Assembly: GCF_022568815.1 (NCBI RefSeq)
Contig: NZ_JAKZHX010000006.1
Coordinates: 186,001 to 250,000, forward strand
Length of the DNA: 64,000 nt
Reading direction: 5' to 3'
From: Undibacterium paludis
Lineage (GTDB): Bacteria > Pseudomonadota > Gammaproteobacteria > Burkholderiales > Burkholderiaceae_D
The translations under genes and the position numbers were made by a program. The notes under the pieces are model-generated. The model was not told the origin of the DNA and ran no database searches. It saw nothing but the letters and a program-made list of their open reading frames with translations. Of this stretch, positions 1 to 8,243 are shown piece by piece (position 1 is the stretch's first letter; each line of letters opens with the position of its first letter).

Positions 1-2714
1 AGATGGCAGAACTGTTTGCCGATATGCCCGCCGTCTTGCAAAATTCGGTAGAAATTGCCAAACGCTGCAATCTGACGCTGGAACTCGGCAAACCCAAACT
101 GCCAGATTTTCCCACGCCTGAAGGCATGACCATCAATGACTTCCTGGTTCATGAGTCCCAGCGGGGTCTGGAATTCCGTCTTCAGCATTTGTTCCCGGAT
201 GCAGAAAAGCGCGAGAAAGAGCGTCCTCGCTACGAAGCACGCCTGAAGTTTGAAACCGACACCATCATCAAGATGGGTTTTCCCGGTTACTTCCTCATCG
301 TTGCCGACTTTATCCAGTGGGCGAAGAACAATGGCGTGCCGGTGGGGCCGGGCCGTGGTTCCGGTGCTGGCTCGCTGGTGGCGTATTCGCTGCTGATTAC
401 CGATCTGGACCCCTTGCAGTACAACCTGCTGTTCGAGCGCTTCTTGAATCCTGAGCGGGTATCCATGCCCGACTTTGACATCGATTTTTGTCAGGAAGGG
501 CGCGACAAGGTTATTCAGTACGTGAAAGACCGCTATGGCAAAGAAGCGGTGTCGCAGATTGCCACTTTTGGTACCATGGCGGCCAAGGGGGCGATACGCG
601 ACGTGGGGCGGGTGCTGGACTTTGGCTATATGTTCTGTGACGGTGTTTCCAAGCTGATCCCTTTTAAACCGGGCAAGCAGGTAACGATTGCCGAAGCCAT
701 TGTCGAAGAACCATTGCTGGCCGAACGCCAGGAAAATGAAGAAGAAGTCAAAACCCTGCTCGACCTGGCGCAACAGGTGGAAGGCATCACCCGCAATATT
801 GGCATGCACGCCGGTGGTGTATTGATCGCGCCTGGCAAACTGACCGACTTTTGTCCGCTGTACACTCAGGGCGGTGATTCCGGTGTGGTCTCGCAATATG
901 ACAAGGATGACGTGGAAGCGGTCGGCCTGGTCAAGTTCGACTTTTTGGGCCTGACCACGCTGACCATTCTCGACAGGGCGGTACGCTATATCAAGATGCT
1001 GGACCCGGCCATGGCGGACTTTGACCTGGCCAAATTGCCGCTCGATGACAGGGCATCGTATGACTTGCTGACAAAGGCCAAAACTGTGGCTGTGTTCCAG
1101 CTGGAAAGTCGTGGCATGCAAGGCATGCTCAAAGATGCGCGCCCGGACCGCTTTGAGGACATTATTGCACTGGTGGCCTTGTATCGCCCGGGCCCGATGG
1201 ACTTGATCCCGGACTTCTGCAAGCGCAAGCACGGTGAGAAATTCGATTATCCTGATCCGCGTACCGAAGGTATTTTGTCCGAGACCTACGGCATCATGGT
1301 GTATCAGGAACAGGTTATGCAGATGGCGCAGGTGGTCGGTGGCTACTCACTTGGTGGCGCTGATTTGTTGCGTCGCGCCATGGGTAAAAAGAAAGCAGAA
1401 GAGATGGCGGAACACCGCCAGATTTTCCGCGACGGTGCTGCCAAGGACGGGTTGTCGCAAGAAAAAGCCGATGAAATTTTCGATTTGATGGAAAAATTCG
1501 CCGGCTATGGTTTCAACAAATCCCATGCTGCCGCCTATGCCTTGCTGTCCTATCATACAGCCTATTTGAAAGCGCACCACGCTGCTGCTTTTATGGCAGC
1601 CAATATGTCGTTGGCAATGGATGATACCGACAAGGTCAAGATCCTGGTGGAAGATGCGATTGATGTCTGCAAGCTGAAAATGCTGCCGCCTGATATCAAT
1701 TTATCAGAATACCGGTTTGTGCCAGTTGCCGAACCGGGCAAAAAGTCGAGTCAGATACGTTATGGCATGGGGGCAGTCAAGGGGTCGGGTCAGAATGCGA
1801 TAGAAAGCATCGTCGCTGCCAGAAAAAACGGTGGCCCATTCACCGATCTGTTTGATTTCTGCAAGCGGGTTGACAAACGCCAGGTTAACCGTCGCACAGT
1901 GGAATCCCTGATACGCGCAGGCGCTATGGATTGTCTGGGAAAGGATCGCGGCATTTTGATGGCGACCGTTGATTTCGCGCTGGAAGCAGCGGAGCAGGCA
2001 GAAGCGGCCGCAAACCAGGTCAGCCTGTTTGGTGACGACGATGACCTGATCCCGCCGCCCGATTACCTGGATGTACCTGCCTGGACAGATAAAAAACGCC
2101 TGACTGAAGAAAAACTGGCGCTGGGTTTTTATCTTTCTGGCCATCTGTTTGATTCCTATGCGCCTGAGGTTCGTCAATTCATCAAGACGACCCTGGCCAA
2201 GCTGGAACCCTCGCGTGATTTGCGCCTGATTTGCGGCATCATCACTGGTGTACGCACCCAGATGACGCAACGTGGCAAGTTGCTGATTGTGTCGCTGGAC
2301 GACGGTACCGCCGTGGTTGAGGTGACGGTGTATAGCGAGCTGATGGAAGAGTTCAAGTCCCTGTTCAAGGAAGATGAGTTTCTGGCCGTGCTGGGCAAGG
2401 TGACTGAAGACAGGTTCTCTGGCGGCTTGCGTATCTCTGCAGAAAAAGTCATGGACATAGGCCGGGCGCGCGTGCAGTTCTCGCAAGGCTTGCGCCTGAC
2501 CCTGACTTCCAGCGCTGATACCAAAAAACTGGCTGAGCTGTTGAAGCCACACCTCAATGCCGATGGTTGTCCGGTACTGATACGCTACCAGAATGCCAAC
2601 GCCGGAGCAGAGTTGTACCTGTCTGATCAATGGCGTGTCAATCCCGATGACAATTTGCGCCAGAGTCTGGGCGAATGGCTGTCAATGAAGAACGTCAAAA
2701 TTGAATACGCCTGA
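1..2714 (+). CDS. dnaE: DNA polymerase III subunit alpha (5' end outside window)
   Basis: Catalytic subunit of the replicative polymerase. The window enters the gene in frame (first whole codon at base 3), so about 250 N-terminal residues, including most of the PHP domain, are missing; 903-904 residues are visible against about 1,150 normally. The catalytic aspartates lie in PDFDIDF at visible residues 156-162, preceded by the glycine-rich GRGSGAGS stretch. The finger and tandem HhH regions follow, then an OB-fold near the C-terminus (LRLICGIITGVRTQ). The gene ends 4 bp before the next start codon, so the envelope gene downstream is probably co-transcribed. Identification is secure from sequence; the true start cannot be seen. 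Confidence 0.97.
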   Translation, partial: MAELFADMPAVLQNSVEIAKRCNLTLELGKPKLPDFPTPEGMTINDFLVHESQRGLEFRLQHLFPDAEKREKERPRYEARLKFETDTIIKMGFPGYFLIVADFIQWAKNNGVPVGPGRGSGAGSLVAYSLLITDLDPLQYNLLFERFLNPERVSMPDFDIDFCQEGRDKVIQYVKDRYGKEAVSQIATFGTMAAKGAIRDVGRVLDFGYMFCDGVSKLIPFKPGKQVTIAEAIVEEPLLAERQENEEEVKTLLDLAQQVEGITRNIGMHAGGVLIAPGKLTDFCPLYTQGGDSGVVSQYDKDDVEAVGLVKFDFLGLTTLTILDRAVRYIKMLDPAMADFDLAKLPLDDRASYDLLTKAKTVAVFQLESRGMQGMLKDARPDRFEDIIALVALYRPGPMDLIPDFCKRKHGEKFDYPDPRTEGILSETYGIMVYQEQVMQMAQVVGGYSLGGADLLRRAMGKKKAEEMAEHRQIFRDGAAKDGLSQEKADEIFDLMEKFAGYGFNKSHAAAYALLSYHTAYLKAHHAAAFMAANMSLAMDDTDKVKILVEDAIDVCKLKMLPPDINLSEYRFVPVAEPGKKSSQIRYGMGAVKGSGQNAIESIVAARKNGGPFTDLFDFCKRVDKRQVNRRTVESLIRAGAMDCLGKDRGILMATVDFALEAAEQAEAAANQVSLFGDDDDLIPPPDYLDVPAWTDKKRLTEEKLALGFYLSGHLFDSYAPEVRQFIKTTLAKLEPSRDLRLICGIITGVRTQMTQRGKLLIVSLDDGTAVVEVTVYSELMEEFKSLFKEDEFLAVLGKVTEDRFSGGLRISAEKVMDIGRARVQFSQGLRLTLTSSADTKKLAELLKPHLNADGCPVLIRYQNANAGAELYLSDQWRVNPDDNLRQSLGEWLSMKNVKIEYA

Positions 2715-2718
2715 TTCC

Positions 2719-4038
2719 ATGGTGAAGACACAAGCATGGGCAGTTGATCCTCTGGAGCCCAATGAGTCAGCCCTCGGCTGGCGTCAGGCATTGCCGCAAC
2801 AGCTGTTGGCTTATTTGCCGTTGAGTCTGTTTTTTCCCGTCGGTGTCATGTATACAGGGGTTTTGCTGTTTTACCTGAGCGTACTGCTGTCCGGCGGCTA
2901 TATGCGAAAAATACTCAGGCTCAGGCAAAGCCCCATGCTGTTGCCGATACTGGGACTCAGCCTGGTCAGTATCATCATTGCTGCCATGGAAGGGGCACCT
3001 GAGGGGGCAGAAAAAGAATTTTGGCCCGGATTCTGGCATTACCAGACTTACCTGTTTCTACTACCTTTTCTGACTGTCACTACCGGGTTTTGGCAGAGAA
3101 GAGCAATACAGGTTTTTTTTGCCGGTGCGCTGATGGCGGCCACCTTGTTTGTTGCGAATTTTTTTCACCTGTTGCCGCTCAATACCCTGTTTCGCAGTTA
3201 TGTGGTTTATGAAGGCAACAAGTCCATTTTACTGGCCATCCTGCTGGCTGTCGCTGCCGCCTGGATGATAGAGGAAATGCGCGTACAGCGTAATCATCTG
3301 CCATTGCGGTTGCTAGCCTGTGCTTTTGTGGTACTGGTATTGATCCTGCTGGCAAAGTCAAGGACAGCTGTTTTGCTGTTTCTGATACTGTGCGGTGTAA
3401 TCGCCTTGCGTCAGCTTGGCTGGTCCTGGCGCACCATGCTGTTATCGCTGGTGGTTTGTGCTGGCGTTGCCGGTGGCTGGAAATATGCATTGAGCCTGCC
3501 GCCGCCGCCAACTTGCGAAGTACGCCTGGTACAGGATAGTCCGTGGAATATTTTCAAGCTGCGCAGCATTTGCACGGTCCAGCAGATACATGATTCGCTG
3601 ACCGGCAAAAAAGTTAACGAGGATGGCATGCGTCTTGATATCTACCGGATAACTGCTGACATCATTGCAGAAGAGCCCGTATTCGGGCATGGCATTGCAA
3701 GCTGGATGCCACTCTATCGTGAGCGTGCAGCGGGCTTGTCCAGCGCCACCATGACTACGCCACATAACGATTATTTGCTTTACCTTACCGAACTCGGTCT
3801 GTTTGGCCTGCTGGCGCTGTTGCTGATCTGGGCGGCACAATTCCTGGCAGCTTATCGTCTGGCCATGCATGACCATCCAGGCGTGCGCGAAATGGCAATG
3901 CCTTTAGTGATGTTGACGCTGGCAATGATGGTTGGCGGCATGTTCAACGCCATTTTGCGTGATGGTGTCTTTGGCATGGCATTCATGATTCTGTTATCCA
4001 TCCCCCTGGCAGGTACGCGCAGCAGGCAAAATGCTTAA
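2719..4038 (+). CDS. O-antigen ligase family (Wzy_C) membrane protein
   Basis: A polytopic inner-membrane protein of 439 residues with about ten or more hydrophobic segments. It has one large polar periplasmic loop at about residues 255-345 that contains a Cys pair. Just after the loop comes TPHNDYLLYLTELGLFG, whose HND motif near residue 348 is typical of the Wzy_C/WaaL family that joins O-antigen or other glycans to lipid A-core or to proteins. I chose ATG 2719, 4 bp after the dnaE stop, over the in-frame TTG at 2701 that overlaps dnaE. Nearby msbA and waaF support a lipopolysaccharide role. It could instead be a protein O-oligosaccharyltransferase; the acceptor cannot be read from sequence. 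Confidence 0.82.
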   Translation: MVKTQAWAVDPLEPNESALGWRQALPQQLLAYLPLSLFFPVGVMYTGVLLFYLSVLLSGGYMRKILRLRQSPMLLPILGLSLVSIIIAAMEGAPEGAEKEFWPGFWHYQTYLFLLPFLTVTTGFWQRRAIQVFFAGALMAATLFVANFFHLLPLNTLFRSYVVYEGNKSILLAILLAVAAAWMIEEMRVQRNHLPLRLLACAFVVLVLILLAKSRTAVLLFLILCGVIALRQLGWSWRTMLLSLVVCAGVAGGWKYALSLPPPPTCEVRLVQDSPWNIFKLRSICTVQQIHDSLTGKKVNEDGMRLDIYRITADIIAEEPVFGHGIASWMPLYRERAAGLSSATMTTPHNDYLLYLTELGLFGLLALLLIWAAQFLAAYRLAMHDHPGVREMAMPLVMLTLAMMVGGMFNAILRDGVFGMAFMILLSIPLAGTRSRQNA

Positions 4039-4089
4039 TACCGTGCATGTAAAAATGATAATGCAGGTACAAAAATAAAAATTCTGAAT

Positions 4090-5835
4090 ATGAAATTGAT
4101 TAATAAAGAGACTTTGCAGGTGTTCGGGCGCTTATGGCAGGCGATCACCCCCTATCGCTCGCGCGTGTGGTGGGCTTTGCTGACCATGCTGGGCACAGCG
4201 TCAACCGAGGTGATGTTCCCCAAGGTACTGGGTTATATCCTCGATCACGGCTTTAATGCCGATGCCAAACACCTGGCCTTGTGGATGGTGCCGGTTGCCA
4301 TTATTGCGATTTTCCTGTTTCGCGGCATATGCACCTTTACCACCAGCTACCTGATGACCTGGGTGTCGAGCAAACTGCTCAATGAATTGCGGGCAAAGAT
4401 TTTTGATCGCATACTGAATGTGCCGATTAATTTTTATCAGGCAGAATCCAGCGGTCGCATCATCAACACCATCATGTTCGAGGCGCAGCAAATCGTGGAG
4501 ATGCTGAAGGTTTCGATGACGACCCTGTTCCGTGATTCACTGACGGTGATAGTTTTGCTGGCCGCCCTGATCTGGCGCAACTGGCAACTGACCATTATCG
4601 CGCTGGTCATGATGCCTGTCATGGCAATACTGGTGCGTGGCGTCAGCAAGCGCCTGCGTCAGTTGAACCAAAGCCAGCTTAATGTCAGTAACGAACTGAC
4701 ACAGGTGATAGAAGAGGCGACCCGTGCCAGTCAGGTGATACGCATTTTTGGCGGGCAAAAATACGAGCAGCAACGTTTTGAAGCCAAGAATGAAAAGCTG
4801 CGTGGCTATGCCATGCGCACCACCATTGCAGTTGCGTCCACCACGCCGTTGACACAGTTGGCGGCAGCAATTGCAGTTGCTGTCGTCATCATGTTTGCCG
4901 TATCGCAGGCGGCGCAGGATGCGACAACGGCAGGTCGCTTTGTTGAGTTCGTCAGTCTGATGATGTTACTGCTCACACCTTTGAAGCGACTGGCTGACTT
5001 GAATGGCCCCATGCAGCGCGGCATGGCGGCTGCAGAATCTGTATTTGCCCTGATCGATACCGCCCCTGAAACAGACCAGGGTAAAACACTGAATACCCGT
5101 GCACTTGGCAAGCTGGAATTTGTCGGCACCAGTTTTTCTTATCCCGGGCAAGAGCAGGAAGCCTTGAAGAATATCAATCTCAGCATACAACCAGGCGAAA
5201 CCATTGCCCTGGTGGGGATGTCTGGGGGGGGCAAGACTTCACTGGTGAATCTGGTGCCTCGTTTTTATGCTCCGGATTCTGGTGATATCTTGCTCGATGG
5301 CTGTTCATTGCAGGATATCTCGTTGCGCAGCCTGCGTGAGCAAATCGCCATGGTCAGCCAGAATGTGGTCCTGTTTGACGATACCCTGGGGGCCAATATT
5401 TCTTATGGTGACCAAACACCTGATCCTGAGCGTGTAGCGGCAGCCGTCCAGGCCGCACACCTGACTGATGTGGTGCGTGATCTGCCGGATGGCCTGCAAA
5501 CCATGATAGGTGACAACGGCATGCGCTTGTCCGGTGGACAAAGGCAACGCCTGGCCATTGCCCGTGCCATCTATAAAAATGCACCCATCCTGATTCTTGA
5601 TGAGGCGACCTCTGCACTAGACAGCGAATCAGAACGCGCTGTACAGGCTGCACTCGATGAACTGATGCAGGGCAGGACGACACTGGTCATTGCCCACAGA
5701 TTGTCAACGATAGAGCGGGCCAGCCGCATCGCCGTCCTGGTTGATGGCCAGATCGTCGAGATAGGAACACATGCAGAATTGCTGGGTAATGATAATGTGT
5801 ATGCCAACCTGCATCGTCTGCAGTTTGCTGCTTGA
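4090..5835 (+). CDS. msbA: Lipid A export ABC transporter, ATP-binding/permease
   Basis: A homodimeric half-transporter of 581 residues that flips lipid A-core across the inner membrane. The N-terminal half carries six membrane segments (about residues 20-310). The C-terminal half is a complete nucleotide-binding domain: Walker A GMSGGGKT with the lysine at residue 382, signature LSGGQRQRLAIARA, Walker B ILILDEATSALD and switch histidine in VIAHRLST. The length and the position of the Walker lysine match E. coli MsbA. The Walker A glycines are encoded by an unbroken run of eight G at 5224-5231. The gene lies between an O-antigen-ligase-type gene and waaF, which agrees with lipopolysaccharide assembly. 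Confidence 0.93.
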   Translation: MKLINKETLQVFGRLWQAITPYRSRVWWALLTMLGTASTEVMFPKVLGYILDHGFNADAKHLALWMVPVAIIAIFLFRGICTFTTSYLMTWVSSKLLNELRAKIFDRILNVPINFYQAESSGRIINTIMFEAQQIVEMLKVSMTTLFRDSLTVIVLLAALIWRNWQLTIIALVMMPVMAILVRGVSKRLRQLNQSQLNVSNELTQVIEEATRASQVIRIFGGQKYEQQRFEAKNEKLRGYAMRTTIAVASTTPLTQLAAAIAVAVVIMFAVSQAAQDATTAGRFVEFVSLMMLLLTPLKRLADLNGPMQRGMAAAESVFALIDTAPETDQGKTLNTRALGKLEFVGTSFSYPGQEQEALKNINLSIQPGETIALVGMSGGGKTSLVNLVPRFYAPDSGDILLDGCSLQDISLRSLREQIAMVSQNVVLFDDTLGANISYGDQTPDPERVAAAVQAAHLTDVVRDLPDGLQTMIGDNGMRLSGGQRQRLAIARAIYKNAPILILDEATSALDSESERAVQAALDELMQGRTTLVIAHRLSTIERASRIAVLVDGQIVEIGTHAELLGNDNVYANLHRLQFAA

Positions 5836-5874
5836 CGAGAATTATTCTTATACATCAACGATGAAGGATGCACG

Positions 5875-6450
5875 ATGACTGCGATTTCCCGTTTCCCCGT
5901 TCCTGCATTGGCGGATTTGCCTGATGATATCCGTGAAAAAATTTTGGCCGTGCAGGAAAAAGCCGGGTTTGTACCAAATGTATTCCTGACCCTGGCACAC
6001 AGGCCGGATGAGTTCCGCGCCTTTTTTGCCTACCACGATGCATTGATGCTGAAAACCACCGGGAGCCTCAGCAAGGCTGACAGGGAAATGATCGTCACTG
6101 CCACCAGCGCAAAAAACAATTGCCTGTATTGTGTGGTTGCACATGGCGCAATTTTGCGTATTTACAGCAAGAATGCCCTGGTTGCCGACCAGGTTGCGGT
6201 CAATCATCTGAAGGCAGACATTACGCCCAGGCAATCTGCCATGCTCGATTTTGCCATCAAGGTTTGTCTTGATTCGCAAAATGTCAATGATGAAGACTAT
6301 GCGGCATTGCGCAACCATGGTTTTGACGATGAGGATATCTGGGACATTGCTGCCATCACGGCTTTTTTCGGTTTGTCCAACCGCATGGCAAATGTGATTT
6401 CCATGCGCCCGAATGATGAGTTCTTCCTGATGGGGCGTACGCCAAGATGA
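5875..6450 (+). CDS. AhpD-like peroxidase-related protein (carboxymuconolactone decarboxylase fold)
   Basis: A small cytoplasmic protein of 191 residues with the AhpD-type redox centre NNCLYCVVAHG: Cys83 and Cys86 (CxxC) followed by His90. Members of this family act as thiol-dependent hydroperoxide reductases, but many have no assigned substrate, so only a general antioxidant role is inferred. The N-terminal part (SRFPVPALADLPDDIREKI) matches the uncharacterised peroxidase-related subfamily. The stop codon overlaps the waaF start in an ATGA, indicating translational coupling. That placement inside lipopolysaccharide genes probably reflects co-transcription and not a glycan function. Confidence 0.82.
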   Translation: MTAISRFPVPALADLPDDIREKILAVQEKAGFVPNVFLTLAHRPDEFRAFFAYHDALMLKTTGSLSKADREMIVTATSAKNNCLYCVVAHGAILRIYSKNALVADQVAVNHLKADITPRQSAMLDFAIKVCLDSQNVNDEDYAALRNHGFDDEDIWDIAAITAFFGLSNRMANVISMRPNDEFFLMGRTPR

Positions 6451-7508
6451 GTGAAGGCAAGTTGCATGCGCAACACCGGATACTGGTGATTGCCCCCAAC
6501 TGGATAGGCGATGCAGTCATGGCGCAACCCTTGTTGCAGCTCTTGAAACTTGAGCATCCTGCAGTACCTGTCGATGTCCTGGCCCCTGGCTGGGTAGCGC
6601 CGGTATTGCGCGCCATGCCTGAAGTTGACACAGTACTGGAAACACCATTCAAGCATGGCGCTCTGCAATTGCGTGAACGTTGGCGTTATGCGCAGTTGCT
6701 GCGCCAGCGTGGCTACACCTCTGCCTATGTATTGCCAAATACCCTGAAATTTGCACTTCTGCCCTGGATGGCCGGTATCAAGAAGCGGGTCGGCTATAAA
6801 GGGGAAAGCCGTTACGGCCTGATCAATGTGATGCACCATGATGACAAGGCTGCGCCGCGCGCCATGGTGCCTTTTTATGCTGCGCTGGCATTTCCACCAT
6901 CTGAACAGGCGCCACAGGATTTGCCGCGTCCGCATTTGCAAGTCAGTGCAGGGCAAATCGCTGTAACGATGCAGGCGATGGGTTTGCAACAGGATCAGCC
7001 ACTGGTCTGTTTTGCCCCTGGTGCCGAATTTGGCAATGCCAAGCGTTGGCCGGTGACGCATTTTTCTGAGCTGGCAAAAACTGTTTGGGCTACTGATCCA
7101 CAAGCACAGATCGTCTTGCTGGGGTCACCCAAAGATAGGGATGTTTGCCAGCAGATTCAGTCCGCTTGCCCACAAGTACATCAATTGGCTGGCAAAACTT
7201 CTCTGGATCAGGCGCTGGCTCTGATTGCAGCCAGCCATGCGATGGTATCCAATGATTCTGGCCTGCTCCATATAGCCTCCGCACTGAATATACCTGTCAT
7301 TGCCATTTATGGTCCGACTGATCCTGACCACGCGCCCCCGTTTTCGGATGTCGCACACTCACTGTCCTTGCGTCTGGCATGTGCACCATGCAAACAGAGG
7401 GAATGCCCTTTGCTTCATCATGACTGCATGAACAAGCTTGATAGTCAGATGGTATGGCAACCATTGCAGAATATCTTGGTCACGGCCAGCCGGCGGGTGC
7501 CCGCCTGA
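6447..7508 (+). CDS. waaF: ADP-heptose--LPS heptosyltransferase II
   Basis: A cytoplasmic glycosyltransferase of family GT9, 353 residues, which adds the second heptose to the lipopolysaccharide inner core. The N-terminus ILVIAPNWIGDAVMAQPLLQ has the GT9 pattern in which the conserved Asp lies in the first loop. The C-terminal domain contains VSNDSGLLHIASALNIPVIAIYGPTDP, the ADP-heptose binding region, shown here only as an outline. Length is normal for WaaF. The start overlaps the upstream stop by four bases. Assignment to WaaF and not WaaC rests on the APNWIGD N-terminal motif and the CPLLHHDCM segment near the C-terminus, which are usual for WaaF. Confidence 0.9.
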   Translation: MSEGKLHAQHRILVIAPNWIGDAVMAQPLLQLLKLEHPAVPVDVLAPGWVAPVLRAMPEVDTVLETPFKHGALQLRERWRYAQLLRQRGYTSAYVLPNTLKFALLPWMAGIKKRVGYKGESRYGLINVMHHDDKAAPRAMVPFYAALAFPPSEQAPQDLPRPHLQVSAGQIAVTMQAMGLQQDQPLVCFAPGAEFGNAKRWPVTHFSELAKTVWATDPQAQIVLLGSPKDRDVCQQIQSACPQVHQLAGKTSLDQALALIAASHAMVSNDSGLLHIASALNIPVIAIYGPTDPDHAPPFSDVAHSLSLRLACAPCKQRECPLLHHDCMNKLDSQMVWQPLQNILVTASRRVPA

Positions 7509-7510
7509 TC

Positions 7511-8083
7511 ATGGTGCATACAAGGCAATTGATGGAGCAGGCAGCGGGTGTGCCTTTGCCAGGCTGGGAAATTTTGAGGCCGGTAACGCAATTACGGCAT
7601 TTGCAAAAAGGTGGTCAAATCTTTGCGGCCGGTGAGTGGCAACCCTATGTTTATGTTGTGTTCACAGGGATTGTCAAGTTGACTTATCTGGAGGCTGACG
7701 GTGCAGAGTGGATTAAGTCCTTCATTGGACCTGGTGATTTTTTTGCTTCCCCACAGGTGCTGATAGCGGGGCAGACAACCAATTATTTTGCTGTAGCTGT
7801 GACTGAATGCGAGCTGGAACAAGTCAATTACGCCCCGATACAGCAATTGTGCGAGCAGCATTCTACCTGGCAAAAAGCTATACGCCAGCTGCTCGAACGG
7901 CATATTGTCAGGAAGGAACAACGCGAGCGTGAATTGTTGATGCTGACACCTGAGGACAGATACCTTTCTTTTTTAAAAACACATCCTGCCATGCTGGACC
8001 AGTTGCCATTGCGCGATATAGCCCGTTACCTGGGAGTGACACCAGAAGCATTGAGCCGTATTCGCAAACGATTGCGACTGTAA
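7511..8083 (+). CDS. Crp/Fnr-family transcriptional regulator without an FeS-cluster cysteine set
   Basis: A 190-residue protein with an N-terminal cyclic-nucleotide-binding fold (LQKGGQIFAAGEWQPYVYVVFTG, residues about 35-60) and a short C-terminal winged helix ending in LRDIARYLGVTPEALSRIRKRLRL. I chose ATG 7511, two bases after the waaF stop, because the longer frame from 7454 would overlap waaF by 55 bp. Only two scattered cysteines are present, so it cannot hold the FNR [4Fe-4S] cluster, and it also does not show a clear cAMP pocket. It belongs to the poorly characterised Crp/Fnr proteins whose ligand is unknown. Its target genes cannot be read from the window. Confidence 0.8.
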   Translation: MVHTRQLMEQAAGVPLPGWEILRPVTQLRHLQKGGQIFAAGEWQPYVYVVFTGIVKLTYLEADGAEWIKSFIGPGDFFASPQVLIAGQTTNYFAVAVTECELEQVNYAPIQQLCEQHSTWQKAIRQLLERHIVRKEQRERELLMLTPEDRYLSFLKTHPAMLDQLPLRDIARYLGVTPEALSRIRKRLRL

Positions 8084-8243
8084 ATGATTGTGTAAAGCCC
8101 TGATTGACATAGGTAGTTGTTGTAAGATGGAAATGCCTGGTTACTACAGTTGATACCTGAGCATACCTGCACCTGCTTTGCAGGCGCATTAATCTGGTTT
8201 GTATCTTTGCTTGTGGCATCGATCTTCTTTCCTCATTCCACTT

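Noticed and set aside
1704..2630. Long open frame antisense to dnaE
   Set aside because: No ribosome site, no recognisable features, and it lies wholly inside a certain gene; an effect of codon bias.
7511..8083. The Crp/Fnr-like protein as the FNR that would act on the 13918 box
   Set aside because: It lacks the cysteine set for a [4Fe-4S] cluster, so it is not an oxygen-sensing FNR; the box is probably served by a regulator elsewhere.
8170..8190. CCTGC-TTT-GCAGG hairpin after the Crp/Fnr-like gene
   Set aside because: Short stem, three-base loop and no T-run; not good enough to call a terminator.
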